Notes: generated from the letters alone by a model not told the origin. A stretch of 64,000 bases of DNA from JBLNDJ01 sp050261515 (GCA_050261515.1 JBLNDJ010000021.1:1-64000); one strand, 5' to 3'. Counted from the stretch's first letter, positions 52,652-63,100 are shown. Made by a program: numbers and translations.

Positions 52652-55134
52652 TATCGGGAAAAGACGCTCCTTGCCGGCGCGGGCGGCTTCGCATTGCCGC
52701 CGCGGATGGCGGTCCAGAGAATGTTGTTCAGCTCGTCGTCATCGATACGGTCGGCTTCTTCGAGATCGAGCCGGGACGAGCGCGCCGCGGTCGCGGCCCC
52801 CTTCGGATTGCGCTCCTCGAGCGAAATGCGCGGCTTCTCGGCCGTGTAGGGCCGCGGATCGGCGGAGCCCTGGAAGGCCGCGGACATCGGCCGCGCGCCC
52901 GCGTCGAACGTCGTCATCGGCCGCAGCCCCAGGATCAGCTCCATAGTCCGCAGCATCGACGTCGTGTTGTACATGCTGCCATCCACCACGCCGCGCTTTG
53001 TATACGGCGAAACCACGAAGGCGATCGAGCGGTGCGAATCGACGTGGTCGCATCCGTTCTGCGCGTCATCCTCGAGCACGAAAATGGCGGTGTTCGGCCA
53101 GAAGCGGCTCTTGGTCAGGCCTTCCACGATCATGCCGAGCGCGTAGTCGTTGTCCGCGACGGCCGAAAGCGGCGCGATCTTCCCCGGCGCGGTGCCCGAC
53201 GTGTGGTCGTTGCCCAGCCGCACCAGCATCAGGTGTGGCATCTGCCCGCTCTTTTCGAACTGCGCCAGATCGGCGAGAAACACCTTCGCGCGCTCGACGT
53301 CCGGATAATCGAGGTCGAAGGAGCGGTAGCGGAGATTGGTCACGCGGCCCAGGATCGGGTCGCGCACCGAAGACACGTGAATGCCGTCCGTCACCGCTTT
53401 CAGCGGGCGGTTTGAAGCCATGTAGCCGTAATTGCGCAGCGTGAGTCCGGCTGCGGCCGCGTGCGTCCACAGGTAACCCGAAGCCGGGACCGCCGCGGGC
53501 TCCCCGCCTTCGTAATCGTAGGTGCGCCGCCGCCCGCCGTAGCTGTTCGGCCACATCTTCTGAACGTAGTCGGACGCGATCGCGGCCGTGGACCAGTTGT
53601 GCCCGTCCGCGCTCACGTCCGCGTTCACGTAGAAGTTGTCGAACAGCACGAACTCACGCGCCAGCTTGTGCTGGTTCGGCGTCACGTTCTCGCCGAAGAG
53701 GACGAGCGAGGCATCGCCGTTGCCCTCTTTCACGTCGCCGAGCACCTGGTCGTAGGTGCGGTTCTCCTTGACGATGTAGACGACGTGCTGGATGGGCGTG
53801 GGGTCGCCCGGGCGCGCGGGGACGGGATTCCCCGGCCCGGTTCCGGCGTCCTCGAGCGCGCGGTCCCGGTACGGCGAGTTCTCGAGAACCGTGCGCGAGT
53901 AGCGCGCGAGCTGCTCGTCGTCCGGAATATCGATAAACGACGCCGTGCCCGTCTGCATGGAAGCCACGTAGCCGGGGCTCCGGTTCGGCCCATGCTGCGG
54001 CTCGGGCGCCTGCATCGGGCTGGGGCCGTCCTTCGCGTTCGCGTAGGATTGCAGGCCGCGTCCGTTCAGCACGACGATCTGCTTGTTGCGCAGCACGCTC
54101 ACCGCCGTCGGATACCATCCCGTGGGGATGAACCCGAGCGGCTGTGTCCGGATCGCCGATACGTCGGCGACCGCGACGGCGTTGGCGTCCGAGCACGCGA
54201 TGAACAAGCGCTCGCCATCCGCGCTCAGCGCAAGCGCGGAGGGCGTCATGCCCGCGGGCTGCCACGGGGTCATCGATACGTTGATGGTCTCGATCTCGCG
54301 CAGGTTCTTCGCTTCCGTGACCCCGACCACGTAGACGTTATTCGTATTCGCCGCGGCGACGAACAGGCGCGCGTTCCAGTCCGGCTTCTCCTCGGATTCG
54401 GGAACGCCGGCGAGCCACACCATGTCGGTCGGGTGCGCGCCGAGCCGCACGCGGCCGAGTTGCGTCCCTTTGGCGGTCTCGTGATGGTAGACCGAGCCAT
54501 CCGCCCAGCTCGAAACGAAGAACGACGCGCCGTCGGGATGGAACAGGATGCGGTACGGGCGCCGCCCGGTCGGGAAGCGGTCGATCACCATGCCGGATTG
54601 CGGATTCACGACGGCGATCGAATCGTGGAACACGTCCGCGGCGTAGAGCAGCCGCCCCGTGGGGTCGAACGTCACGTCGCCGATGAAGTCCCGCGGCGTG
54701 CGCTTGTCCGCGGGCGCGATCGCGAAAGTCCGGGCGGGCGTGAGCGCGCCGGCGTCGAAGGCGAACTCGAAGATCGAAGCCTGCGACCCTCCGCCCACAT
54801 ACACGCGGTCGCCCTTGGGGTTGAACGTCAGCCCGAGCCAGCCGTCTGCGACCGGCGTGCGGCCGATCTCGGCCGCGGTCGCCGTATCGAGCACGCTGAT
54901 CGACGGCGGTTGATACCCGCCGTTCAACACCAGCAGGTATTTGCCGTCGCGCGAGAGCGCCGCCGACATCGGCAGCGTCCCGAGCGCCACCTGCTTGCCC
55001 GCGGGCCGCAGCCGCCATCCGCTGTTGAGCAGGAAACCGCCGTTCGTCAGCGGCCCCACCTGCTCGCGGGGCGCGGGCTGCGACGCCACCAGCGCCGCCA
55101 GCGCGAGTAAACCCACCACCACGCTCAGTCTCAT
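52651..55134 (-). CDS. Secreted YVTN beta-propeller plus phosphoesterase protein
   Basis: A protein of 827 residues. A signal peptide (MRLSVVVGLLALAALVASQP) is followed by a seven-bladed propeller of the YncE/YVTN type at about 40-400 (KYLLVLNGGYQPPSISVLDT, GRLLYAADVFHDSIAVVN). The C-terminal half is an acid phosphatase/phosphoesterase domain, with IQHVVYIVKENRTYDQVLGD, FYVNADVSADGHNW and IFVLEDDAQNGCDHVDSHRS. The fused layout is common in Acidobacteria. Substrate and location outside the cell are inferred. It precedes the GH57 gene and follows nadE by 12 bp. Confidence 0.88.
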   Translation of the reverse strand: MRLSVVVGLLALAALVASQPAPREQVGPLTNGGFLLNSGWRLRPAGKQVALGTLPMSAALSRDGKYLLVLNGGYQPPSISVLDTATAAEIGRTPVADGWLGLTFNPKGDRVYVGGGSQASIFEFAFDAGALTPARTFAIAPADKRTPRDFIGDVTFDPTGRLLYAADVFHDSIAVVNPQSGMVIDRFPTGRRPYRILFHPDGASFFVSSWADGSVYHHETAKGTQLGRVRLGAHPTDMVWLAGVPESEEKPDWNARLFVAAANTNNVYVVGVTEAKNLREIETINVSMTPWQPAGMTPSALALSADGERLFIACSDANAVAVADVSAIRTQPLGFIPTGWYPTAVSVLRNKQIVVLNGRGLQSYANAKDGPSPMQAPEPQHGPNRSPGYVASMQTGTASFIDIPDDEQLARYSRTVLENSPYRDRALEDAGTGPGNPVPARPGDPTPIQHVVYIVKENRTYDQVLGDVKEGNGDASLVLFGENVTPNQHKLAREFVLFDNFYVNADVSADGHNWSTAAIASDYVQKMWPNSYGGRRRTYDYEGGEPAAVPASGYLWTHAAAAGLTLRNYGYMASNRPLKAVTDGIHVSSVRDPILGRVTNLRYRSFDLDYPDVERAKVFLADLAQFEKSGQMPHLMLVRLGNDHTSGTAPGKIAPLSAVADNDYALGMIVEGLTKSRFWPNTAIFVLEDDAQNGCDHVDSHRSIAFVVSPYTKRGVVDGSMYNTTSMLRTMELILGLRPMTTFDAGARPMSAAFQGSADPRPYTAEKPRISLEERNPKGAATAARSSRLDLEEADRIDDDELNNILWTAIRGGNAKPPAPARSVFSR

Positions 55135-55146
55135 CCGGAAACCGCC

Positions 55147-56796
55147 TCATTCGGCAAACTTCTGCGCAATCGGAAAGCGCCTCCCGATCCCGAACGCTTT
55201 CGTCGTGACCTTGAGGCCGGGCGCCGCCTGCTGGCGCTTGTACTCGTTCCGGTCCACCGTGTTCACGATGCCTTTGACGAAATCGAGCGGCACGCCCAGC
55301 TTCTCCGCAATCTGCCGCGGCGACTCCGATTCCTCGACATAAGCGCGCAGCACCTGGTCGAGGATATCGTAGGGCGGAAGCGTGTCCTGGTCCGTCTGGT
55401 CCGGCCGCAGCTCCGCCGAGGGCGGCTTCACGAACACGCTCTCGGGAATTGCACCCGGATGCCGGCGGTTGGCCACGCGCGACAGCTTGTACACCAGCGT
55501 CTTCGGAACGTCGCTGATTACCGCCAGGCCCCCGCACATATCGCCGTAAAGCGTGCAGTAGCCGACCGCGAGCTCGCTCTTGTTGCCGGTCGTGAGCAGG
55601 ATCGCGCCCCGCTTGTTCGAGATCGCCATCAGAACCGCCCCGCGGATGCGCGCCTGCAGGTTCTCCTCGGTCACGTCGCGCGGGCATCCGGCGAACAGCG
55701 GATCGAGCGCTTCGAGGTACTTGTCGTAGACGCCGCCGATGCGGACCACCTCGAACCGGATCCCGAGGTTCTCTGCGAGAGCGCGAGCGTCCGTGAGGCT
55801 GTGCTCGGACGAATACGGCCCGGGCATCCCCACGCCGAGCACGTTCTCGCGCCCCACGGCATCTGCCGCGATCGCGGCCGTGAGCGACGAATCGATGCCG
55901 CCGCTCAGCCCGAGCAGCGCGCGCTTGAATCCGCACTTGTGCAGATAGTCGCGCGTCCCCAGCACAAGCGCCTCGTAGACGGCCTCGCACTCATCGGGCA
56001 GATCGGCGTGCTGCTCGCCGGTTCCGGCGTCGATATCGGCGATCACCAGGTCCTCGCGAAACGACGTACAGGAGGCGATCACGCGAGCTTGCGCGTCCAG
56101 CGCGAAGCTGGATCCGTCGAAGATGAGCGAGTCGTTGCCGCCCACCTGGTTTACGTAAACCACCGGCAGCTTGAACCGCCGCGCCGTGTTGGCGAAAATC
56201 TCACGGCGCAGCTCGCGCTTGCCCATGTGATACGGCGACGCATTGATGCTGATCAGAACGGAGGCCCCGGCCTGCCCCAGCTCCTCAACCGGGTCCTGGC
56301 GGTAGAGGCGGCGCTCCCAGAACTGCTTGTCGTTCCAGGCGTCCTCGCAGATCGTGAGCGCGACCTTGCTGCCGCGAAATCCGAACAGAACCTCGCGCTC
56401 CCCGGGCAGGAAGTAGCGCGCCTCGTCGAAGACGTCGTAGGTCGGCAGCAGCATCTTCGTCTGTGTGAAGACGACGCGCCCGCGCTCGATAACGGCGGCA
56501 CTATTGGTGGCGCGCTTGCCGGTCGAATGGTTCGACCGCCCTACATAGCCGCACACGATCGCGGCCTCGAGCCCCGCCGTTTCGGCCGCCAGGCGCTCCA
56601 ACTGCTCTGCGGTGCGGTCGAGAAAACTTTGCTTTTCCAACAGGTCGCGCGGCGGATACCCGTTGACGGCCAGCTCGGGGAAAACGATAACCTCCGCCCC
56701 GCGCGCCGCTGCTTCGCGGGCCGTCCGGACCATGCGCGCCGTGTTCCCTTCGAGATCTCCGACCGTGGTATTAATCTGCCCCAGGGCAATCCGCAT
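55147..56796 (-). CDS. nadE: Glutamine-dependent NAD+ synthetase
   Basis: A two-domain enzyme of 549 residues. The N-terminal nitrilase-like glutaminase has the E-K-C triad in VFPELAVNGYPPRDL, TKMLLPTYDVFDE and LTICEDAWND. The C-terminal synthetase has the P-loop GLSGGIDSSLTAAIA and GNKSELAVGYCTLYGDMCGG. It amidates NaAD to NAD+ using glutamine. The ATG at 56796 was chosen because the conserved MRIALGQINTTVGD begins there; the upstream in-frame start adds unrelated residues. It is divergent from the sugar isomerase-like gene by 32 bp. Confidence 0.95.
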   Translation of the reverse strand: MRIALGQINTTVGDLEGNTARMVRTAREAAARGAEVIVFPELAVNGYPPRDLLEKQSFLDRTAEQLERLAAETAGLEAAIVCGYVGRSNHSTGKRATNSAAVIERGRVVFTQTKMLLPTYDVFDEARYFLPGEREVLFGFRGSKVALTICEDAWNDKQFWERRLYRQDPVEELGQAGASVLISINASPYHMGKRELRREIFANTARRFKLPVVYVNQVGGNDSLIFDGSSFALDAQARVIASCTSFREDLVIADIDAGTGEQHADLPDECEAVYEALVLGTRDYLHKCGFKRALLGLSGGIDSSLTAAIAADAVGRENVLGVGMPGPYSSEHSLTDARALAENLGIRFEVVRIGGVYDKYLEALDPLFAGCPRDVTEENLQARIRGAVLMAISNKRGAILLTTGNKSELAVGYCTLYGDMCGGLAVISDVPKTLVYKLSRVANRRHPGAIPESVFVKPPSAELRPDQTDQDTLPPYDILDQVLRAYVEESESPRQIAEKLGVPLDFVKGIVNTVDRNEYKRQQAAPGLKVTTKAFGIGRRFPIAQKFAE

Positions 56797-56828
56797 GTGA
56801 ACTTTTATTGTACTGGTAGACTCTGGGG

Positions 56829-57674
56829 ATGACCCGCCGCGCACTTCTGCAAGCAGCGAGCAGCCTCGCCGCTTTCGCCCAGGCTCCCGTCAGCCGCCTT
56901 TCCGGAAGCCGCGTCCGCATTGCGTTGAACTGTTTCTCCTTCGACCGCCCGCTGCGCGATGGCTCCATGACGCTCCCTGAAGTCGTGCGCTTCTGCGCGC
57001 GCCACGGCATCGATGGGCTCGACGCGACCGGCTACTACTTCCCCGGCTACCCCCAGGCGCCGGACGCCGATTACGTCCGCAACCTGAAGCGCGAGGCGTT
57101 CGTGAACGGCGTCACCATTATGGGCACCGGCGTGCGCAACGACTTCACGCTTCCGGATCCCGCCGCGCGCCGCGAGTCCGTCGATCTGGTCAAGCGGTGG
57201 ATCGAAACGGCGGCCGGGCTCGGCGCTTCCGTCATCCGCGTATTCAGCGGAGCCGGCGTTCCGGCGGGCCACACCTTCGACGAGGTGCTCGCGTGGATGA
57301 CTCCCGCCTTCGCCGAGTGCGTCGAGCACGGCCGCAAGTACGGCGTCATCGTGGGCCTTCAGAACCATGACGACTTCGTCAAAACCGCCGGCGACACCAT
57401 CCGCGTCTTGAGGGCGGTGAACTCCGAGTGGTTCGGCCTCATCCTCGACGTCGGCAGCCTCCGGCAGCGCGAGCTCTACGGCGAGATCGAGAAGCTGGTC
57501 CCGTACGCCGTCTCCTGGCAGTTGAAGGAGAACGTGGATCTGCGCAAGCTGAAGGCGATCATCGACGCGGCGGGGTACCGCGGCTTCCTGCCGATCGAAA
57601 CTCTCGGTCCGGGCGACCCGGCGGCAAAGGTGACGAAATTTCTGGCCGAGGTGCGGGCGGTTTTTGCGGCCTAG
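56829..57674 (+). CDS. Exported sugar phosphate isomerase/epimerase-like protein
   Basis: A protein of 281 residues with a Tat-like N-terminus (MTRRALLQAASSLAAFAQ). The rest is a xylose-isomerase-like TIM barrel: GIDGLDATGYYFPGYP, SVIRVFSGAG, VIVGLQNHDDFVKT, LILDVGSLR, and WQLKENVDL with GFLPIETLG at the end. These carry the metal-binding Glu, His and Asp pattern of the AP-endonuclease-2/xylose isomerase fold. The substrate is unknown. Its last four bases overlap the convergent winged-helix gene. Confidence 0.83.
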   Translation: MTRRALLQAASSLAAFAQAPVSRLSGSRVRIALNCFSFDRPLRDGSMTLPEVVRFCARHGIDGLDATGYYFPGYPQAPDADYVRNLKREAFVNGVTIMGTGVRNDFTLPDPAARRESVDLVKRWIETAAGLGASVIRVFSGAGVPAGHTFDEVLAWMTPAFAECVEHGRKYGVIVGLQNHDDFVKTAGDTIRVLRAVNSEWFGLILDVGSLRQRELYGEIEKLVPYAVSWQLKENVDLRKLKAIIDAAGYRGFLPIETLGPGDPAAKVTKFLAEVRAVFAA

Positions 57675-58993
57675 TCCGGCAGGATGCGCGCGCTCACGAA
57701 CGACGTCCTTCCGGGAACGTCGTTTTCCACCGTCGTCGTCAGCAGCACCTGAAAATACCGCGGCAGCGGCTTGCCGGGCGCGAGAGCCGCGAGCCGCCCG
57801 CGCAGATCCTGCAAGTTCTCGGGGTTCGTGATGTACTCCACCGCGCCCTGCGTCCCCTTCGTGTAGATACCGTAGGCGAGCAGAATGCGCTGCGCCCGGT
57901 TCCCGTTCGGCAGCATCAGCACCAGCGCGTAATCGCGCCGCAGGCTGTTGGTGACCGGGTCGAACTCGGGCCTGTAAACCACCCGCTCGCCGGCGAGCGG
58001 GTGCTTGTTCTCGATCACCCCGGCGTGCAGCGAAAAACCGTCCGGGTAAAGGAAGATGCGCCCGCTCCAGCCCTGCGTTCCGCCCAGAATGATCGCGTTT
58101 CCGCGCTTTATGGTGTCGAAATCCACGAGCCGGGCCGGTTTCACGTGCAGGCTCTGGCGGGCGTGGCTCAAAAGGTCCACGAAACTCAGCAGGGAGATCG
58201 CCTCGCCCACGCCCGTAAAGTCCGTCGTGTCCGAGACGAACCGGAACTCGTGCAATTCCCGGAAATGGACCGTGTCCCGGAACTCGCCCAGCTTCTCTTT
58301 AGGAATCACGTGGCCGCGCTGAAGGGTCGCCGGGCTGTCGCCCTCGTGCGCCGGACGCAGTAGCGGGTGATTGGGAAGCACGACCAGCGGCGAATCCGCG
58401 GGGGGAAGGAATGGTTTCCAGAACCACTCGGCTCCGGCGGGCAGCGCGCCGGCCGGCGGGGAAACCTGCGCGGCTGCGGCGCCCCGCGTGCCGAAAGTCT
58501 GCCAAAGGAGCAGTCCTGCCTGCACCAGGCAGACCGCGCCAAGCGTTGCGAGCAGCGCATGCCTTCGCAGGAAAGAGGAGGGAGCCGCGGGCGGCGCGGC
58601 CACGGGCAGATCCGCCGCCGGGGCCGGGGCGGCCGGGGGCGGCTCCGGCCGCACGGCCGGACCTTTATGGAAGACCGGAACGTAGTGGCCCGGCGGCAGC
58701 TCGATCCGCCATGGGTCGTTGCGGCCGTCTTCGGCGTAGTAGTCCCGTAGCGACCTGCGTATGTCGCTCGCCTGCACCCGGACGATCGCATCTTCCTGGG
58801 GGTTGAAGTCGGCCCCGCGCTCGTACACCTCGATGCCGATCAGGTGCTCGGTCAGCTTCTCGCCGTTGCCCTGCAGGGTCTGCTCGCAAACGAACTCGAG
58901 AAAACGGTTCCGCTTACGTGCCTTGGCGAAGTGCTTACTCGCCAGAACCCGCCGGAGCTCCTCGCGGATTTCGTAGCGTGAGATCGACTCCAT
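57671..58993 (-). CDS. Membrane-bound winged-helix (ToxR-like) regulator candidate, paralogue 2
   Basis: A protein of 440 residues with the same order of parts as the one at 3663: a winged-helix-like N-terminus at about 1-110 (FLEFVCEQTLQGNG, LTEHLIGIEVYERG, VRVQASDIRRSLRDYY, IELPPGHYVPVF), one membrane segment near 150-170 (HALLATLGAVCLVQAGLLLW), and an extracytoplasmic tail of about 260 residues. The tail pattern DYALVLMLPNGNRAQRILLAYGIYTKGT matches DYAIVSRVFHPYMRAMLVEVAGITQYGT of the first protein. The ATG at 58993 was preferred to GTG at 59020, which falls almost at the predicted transcription start. It lies near a receptor operon on the other strand. Confidence 0.7.
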   Translation of the reverse strand: MESISRYEIREELRRVLASKHFAKARKRNRFLEFVCEQTLQGNGEKLTEHLIGIEVYERGADFNPQEDAIVRVQASDIRRSLRDYYAEDGRNDPWRIELPPGHYVPVFHKGPAVRPEPPPAAPAPAADLPVAAPPAAPSSFLRRHALLATLGAVCLVQAGLLLWQTFGTRGAAAAQVSPPAGALPAGAEWFWKPFLPPADSPLVVLPNHPLLRPAHEGDSPATLQRGHVIPKEKLGEFRDTVHFRELHEFRFVSDTTDFTGVGEAISLLSFVDLLSHARQSLHVKPARLVDFDTIKRGNAIILGGTQGWSGRIFLYPDGFSLHAGVIENKHPLAGERVVYRPEFDPVTNSLRRDYALVLMLPNGNRAQRILLAYGIYTKGTQGAVEYITNPENLQDLRGRLAALAPGKPLPRYFQVLLTTTVENDVPGRTSFVSARILPD

Positions 58994-59023
58994 AAGCGAC
59001 AGACCTACCGATTGTTCCACACA

Positions 59024-59052
59024 AGTATATGCTTGAGTGCTTCATAGCGCAA
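59024..59052 (-). promoter_or_regulatory. Sigma-70-type promoter for the second winged-helix gene
   Basis: On the minus strand TTGCGC (59047-59052), a 17 bp spacer and TATACT (59024-59029). The -35 is weak, the -10 good. The start would lie near 59017, supporting the ATG at 58993. Confidence 0.45.
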
Positions 59053-59090
59053 CGACATCGGAATATCGGCTCCGAAATCCGAATTCTCCG

Positions 59091-59118
59091 TTAGCAGGCA
59101 GTTAAAAGTTGTTATGAT
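59091..59118 (+). promoter_or_regulatory. Promoter candidate for the structured leader
   Basis: TTAGCA (59091-59096), a 16 bp spacer and TATGAT (59113-59118) on the plus strand. It lies just upstream of the roughly 200 nt leader and its terminator. Confidence 0.4.
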
Positions 59119-59321
59119 AGCCGAACGGGTCCGTAGCCGCCGTGCTGCCGGCCCACTCCAATCACTTGCGTTTCCAAGAGGTTAAGCGGATCGAGTCTCC
59201 GTCACCCCCAGTAACCGGGATGAAACGGAGGGTGTAGCGCCCGCCCGGGCGGCGGCTGAGTCGTGGGGGCGATGGCAGTCCCGGCTGTTTTAACGTGATC
59301 TTAGCCAAAATAGCCTTTTTT
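59119..59321 (+). ncRNA. Structured leader or small RNA ending in an intrinsic terminator
   Basis: A roughly 200 nt stretch without a gene. It can form CTCCGT (59198-59203) with ACGGAG (59225-59230) enclosing CCC/GGG, and a GC-rich palindrome CCGCCCGGGCGG (59241-59252), then a terminator at 59283-59321. It precedes the GntR/FCD and receptor genes, so it may be an attenuator or riboswitch for them, or a separate small RNA. I could not assign it to a known riboswitch class. Confidence 0.5.
59283..59321 (+). terminator. Intrinsic terminator in the leader of the second receptor operon
   Basis: GGCTGTTTT (59283-59291) pairs with AAAATAGCC (59307-59315), nine pairs with one G-U, around a 15 nt loop, followed directly by six T residues. 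It ends 38 bp before the GntR start, so some transcripts should stop before the operon. Confidence 0.75.
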
Positions 59322-59359
59322 GAGTTAGTTGCCCCCCCTTATTCTATCTGCGGCTCTAG

Positions 59360-60154
59360 ATGATCTATCGAAACGACGAGACGCCCCGCAGCGGAGGAAT
59401 GCTCGGCGAGTTGGACCGGAACCCCTTCCAGTCTCGCCCGGAGGCCGTGGCCGAACATCTCCGCAACGCCATTCTCGCGGGCTCGCTCAAGCCGGGAGAC
59501 CGGCTGGTGGAACAAAAGGTTGCGGCGCACTTCGGCGTCGGCCAGCCGACCATCCGCGAGGCCCTCAAAGACCTCGAACTGCTCGGTTTTGTCCGTAAGT
59601 CCTCCAAAAAACACACTTTCGTAACACGGCTCACTAAAGAGGACTACCGCAACATGCTCGAGGTCCGTCTGGCGCTCGAACCGCTGGCCATCGGCCGGGC
59701 TGCCCAGAACCTCACGGCGGAAAACGCGGGCCATCTGGAAGAGTGTGTACGGGCGATGGAAACGGCAGCCGCTTCGCTCGATCTGACCGCGTTCCACCGG
59801 GCCGACCTGTCGTTCCACCGCACCATCTGGGCGCTTGCCCGGAACGAGCATTTGATTGCGGCGCTGGAGCGCGTTTCCTTCGTACTTTTCGCCTTCGTGC
59901 TGGTCCAGCGCATGGGCGAAGACGGCAAGGAATTTCGCGGCGCCGCCAAACAGCATCAGCAGATTCTCGCAGGCTTGCGGTCGGGTGATCCGCAAGCGGC
60001 GCGGGATGCCTTTCTGCAAAGCACGACCCGATTCTGGCGCGATTATCACGGAATCGAAATTGGAGGCTGCGATCCCCAGGATCCCGGTCTCCGTCAGGAG
60101 CAATCCGGCGATCGTCCTCACAAAAGACTTCAGGGGCGCGATCTCGGAAGTTAA
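59360..60154 (+). CDS. GntR-family (FCD/FadR type) transcriptional regulator
   Basis: A protein of 264 residues. The N-terminal winged helix covers about 30-90 (VAEHLRNAILAGSLKPGDRLVEQKVAAHFGVGQPTIREALKDLE, read in parts). A C-terminal all-helical FCD ligand domain covers about 100-235 (MLEVRLALEPLAIGRAA, FHRADLSFHRTIWALARNE, QHQQILAGLRSGD). Such proteins sense organic acids or sugar derivatives. The start at 59360 has no clear ribosome-binding site; an ATG at 59399 has GGAGG too close to it. It lies 24 bp before the receptor gene, so the two share an operon and the regulator may control it. Confidence 0.87.
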   Translation: MIYRNDETPRSGGMLGELDRNPFQSRPEAVAEHLRNAILAGSLKPGDRLVEQKVAAHFGVGQPTIREALKDLELLGFVRKSSKKHTFVTRLTKEDYRNMLEVRLALEPLAIGRAAQNLTAENAGHLEECVRAMETAAASLDLTAFHRADLSFHRTIWALARNEHLIAALERVSFVLFAFVLVQRMGEDGKEFRGAAKQHQQILAGLRSGDPQAARDAFLQSTTRFWRDYHGIEIGGCDPQDPGLRQEQSGDRPHKRLQGRDLGS

Positions 60155-60178
60155 ACAGCATTCAAAGGAGAATGCGGT

Positions 60179-63100
60179 ATGTGTAGCCCATGTAGGCACA
60201 AGTACTTACTGATCCTCAGTCTCGCAATCGCGGTGCTCGCCACGGCAGTGACGGGCTTCGCCCAAGTGCGTTCGTCCACGATCACGATCGTCGCGACCGA
60301 CTCCACGGGCGCCCGCGTGCCGGATGTGAAAGCCGAGGTTCTCGAAGAACAGACCAACCAGAAGTTCGAGGGGCGGACGAACAACGTCGGGGAGTTGACG
60401 GTTCCGTACCTCCCGGCCGGACGGTACACGGTCACTCTCCAGAAAGAGGGATTCCGGCCGTTTACGCAAACCGGTCTGCAACTCACCACCAATCAGACCG
60501 CCTCGGTGGCGGCTCAACTCCAGCTCGGGCAGGCCGCGCAGGCCGTGGAGGTCTCGGCCCAGGCCGTGCAGCTCCAGAGCGAATCGTCCAGCATCCAGGG
60601 CGCGACGAGCGAAATGGCGATCGACGCTCTGCCCAACCTGAACTCGAATTCGATGTACTACGCCACCCTGCAGCCCGGCGTGGTGCCGGCCAACCCGGCG
60701 TTCTACAACACCTCCGCGCATGAGGCGTTCGGCATCGGATACCAGTCGAGAGCGATCTTTTCGGCGATTTCCGTGAACGGCGGCGAGCCGAAGAACATGG
60801 ACATCCAGCTCGACGGCGTGCCCATTCTCGGTTCGGGCTATAACGACGCGACCGTGCTGCCGAACCCGGAAGGCATCCTGGAGGTCCGCGTCCTGCTGAA
60901 CAACTACACGGCTGAGAACGGCCGCGGGCAGGGCGTGTCGTCCATCATTACCAAGAGCGGAACGAACCAGTTCCACGGGTCGGCGAACTACCGCCTCCGC
61001 AACGAGGTTTTCAACGCCAACCCGTTCGGCAACAAGTTCTACGGGACGCCCCGGCAGGCGTTCAAAGTCCACTCCTACGGCGCCGGCATCGGCGGCCCGA
61101 TCATCAAAGACAAGATGTTCTTCTTCGCCAGCTACGAGGGCCTGAAGCACTCGGTGGGCGAGTACTGGCGGATGACGGTTCCGACCGCCGAAGAGCGGAT
61201 GGGCAACTTCAGCCATACGCTCATTCCCGACCAGAACGGCAATCCGATCGCGGCCAAGATCTACAATCCGTTCCAGGTGACGCAGATCGGAACGAACCTG
61301 TACCAGCGCGCGGAAGTTCCGAACGCAATCATCACCAATCCGACCGCCTATGGGCTCAAGCTGATGGGCTACTACCCCGAGCCCAACCAGACGCCGACCG
61401 ACATCTACGGCTCCAACAACTTCTACTACAGCGGCAAGCAGACGTTCAGCAAGGACAGCGTGAACGCCCGCGTCGATTACCGTCTCGGCGAGAAGCACTC
61501 GATCTACGGATCGGGCGGATTCCTGAACGGCGACATCAAAAGCCCGAGCCCCTACGGCGAGAACAACCCGTTCTGGAGCTACGCCAGCAACATGTGGAAC
61601 AGCCAGTACGACCAGGACCGCAATCCGTACGCCTCGGTCGGCGACACGATCGTCCTGAGCCCCTCGCTGGTCATGGACATCCGCTACGGCGTGACGCGCG
61701 TCGCCTCGCTGTCGAAGAGCGGCGACGTCGATGTGAACTACGACGAGTTCGGCATTCCGGCCGCGATTCAGGCGATCATGCCTTCGCACAACCAGGCGCC
61801 CGATTTCTGCGCCGGAAGCCGCTTTAGCTGCCTGGGCATGACGGACTGGGGCCACAAGTACACGCACCAGACCTCGCACAACACCACGGGCAGCATCACC
61901 AAGAGCCTCGGCCACTGGACGCTGAAGGCCGGCGCCGAGTACCGCGCGATCTTCTCCAACTATGAGGATTTCGCCGAGGGCTCGGTGTCCATCGACCCGA
62001 TGGGCAGCAACACGGAATTCCTTACCGCCGATGGCGGCGGCGTTGTGCAGAACACGCTGCCGGTGCAGAACGGCTACGCCGCGGCCAACATCTTCATGGG
62101 CGCCGCCAGCTTCCACCTGACGCCCGGCTTCGATGTCCGGCCGGCGTTCGCGTCCAAGTACGGCGGCTTCTACTCCCAGAACGACTGGCGCGTGAACTCG
62201 AAGCTCACCGTCAACCTCGGCCTGCGCTATGAAATCCAGCCCGCGCCGACCGAGCGCTACGGGCGCTTCTCTTCGTTCGACACGACGGCCCAGAGCCCGT
62301 TCGGCGGCGGTATCGGCGCCATCTACTTCCCGGGCAACGGCCACCTGTGGGATACCAGCTACCGCGACTTCGGCCCGCGCACGGGCTTCGCGTACAGCCT
62401 GACGTCCAACACGGTGATCCGCGGCGGATACGGCATCGTTTACAATCCGACCAACACCGGCTTCGCCCCGGGCCCGTCGCGCTACGGCGCGCAGCCTTTC
62501 ACCGACTCGGTGGTCCAGAACATGTACGGCACCTCGCCCAACGGCATGCCTGCCGGAACCATGGATACGGGCGCCACGGCGCAGGTCATCAAGCAGGTCG
62601 GCGCGGTTCCCAACGCTCCGCAGCTTTACGGCACCACCAGCGGGTTCCCGCGTTTCAACCTGCACAACTACAAGAACGCCAGGGTCCACCAGTACAACCT
62701 GGCGATCGAGACCCGGCTGAAGGACAACTGGTTCGTGTCCTTGATCTACGCCGGCAACTACGCCTCCAACCTCCCGAACTTCCGGGTGTTGTCGGATCCG
62801 CAGTTCATCCCGGATGCCACGCTGGACTCCTGGCGCGATTCCTACATTGCGTCGAACGGCACCGATCCGGGCCAGATCCAGGTTCAGAACCCGCTGCAAC
62901 CGGCCACGGGCGACCTGCTGCCGTTTAGCGGCGTGCTCGGCAACCGGACCATCTCGCAGCTCGTCGCCATGAGCGGCAACCCGCTGCTTACCACGCTGAA
63001 CGTTTCGAGCAGCATCGGCAGCGGTTACTACAACGCCCTCGAGTTCCACGTGAAGCACGCCTTTTCGAGCGGCTTCCTGCTGGACGCGCACTATACATGG

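Noticed and set aside
53461..55110. 549-codon frame opposite the propeller/phosphoesterase gene
   Set aside because: It is a shadow of the real gene, Arg/Val/His-rich and without a signal or motif.
59231..59260. ZTP-type riboswitch
   Set aside because: CCCGCCCGGGC resembles the conserved CCGCCTGGGC, but the paired upstream core is not convincing and the downstream genes are not purine or folate genes.
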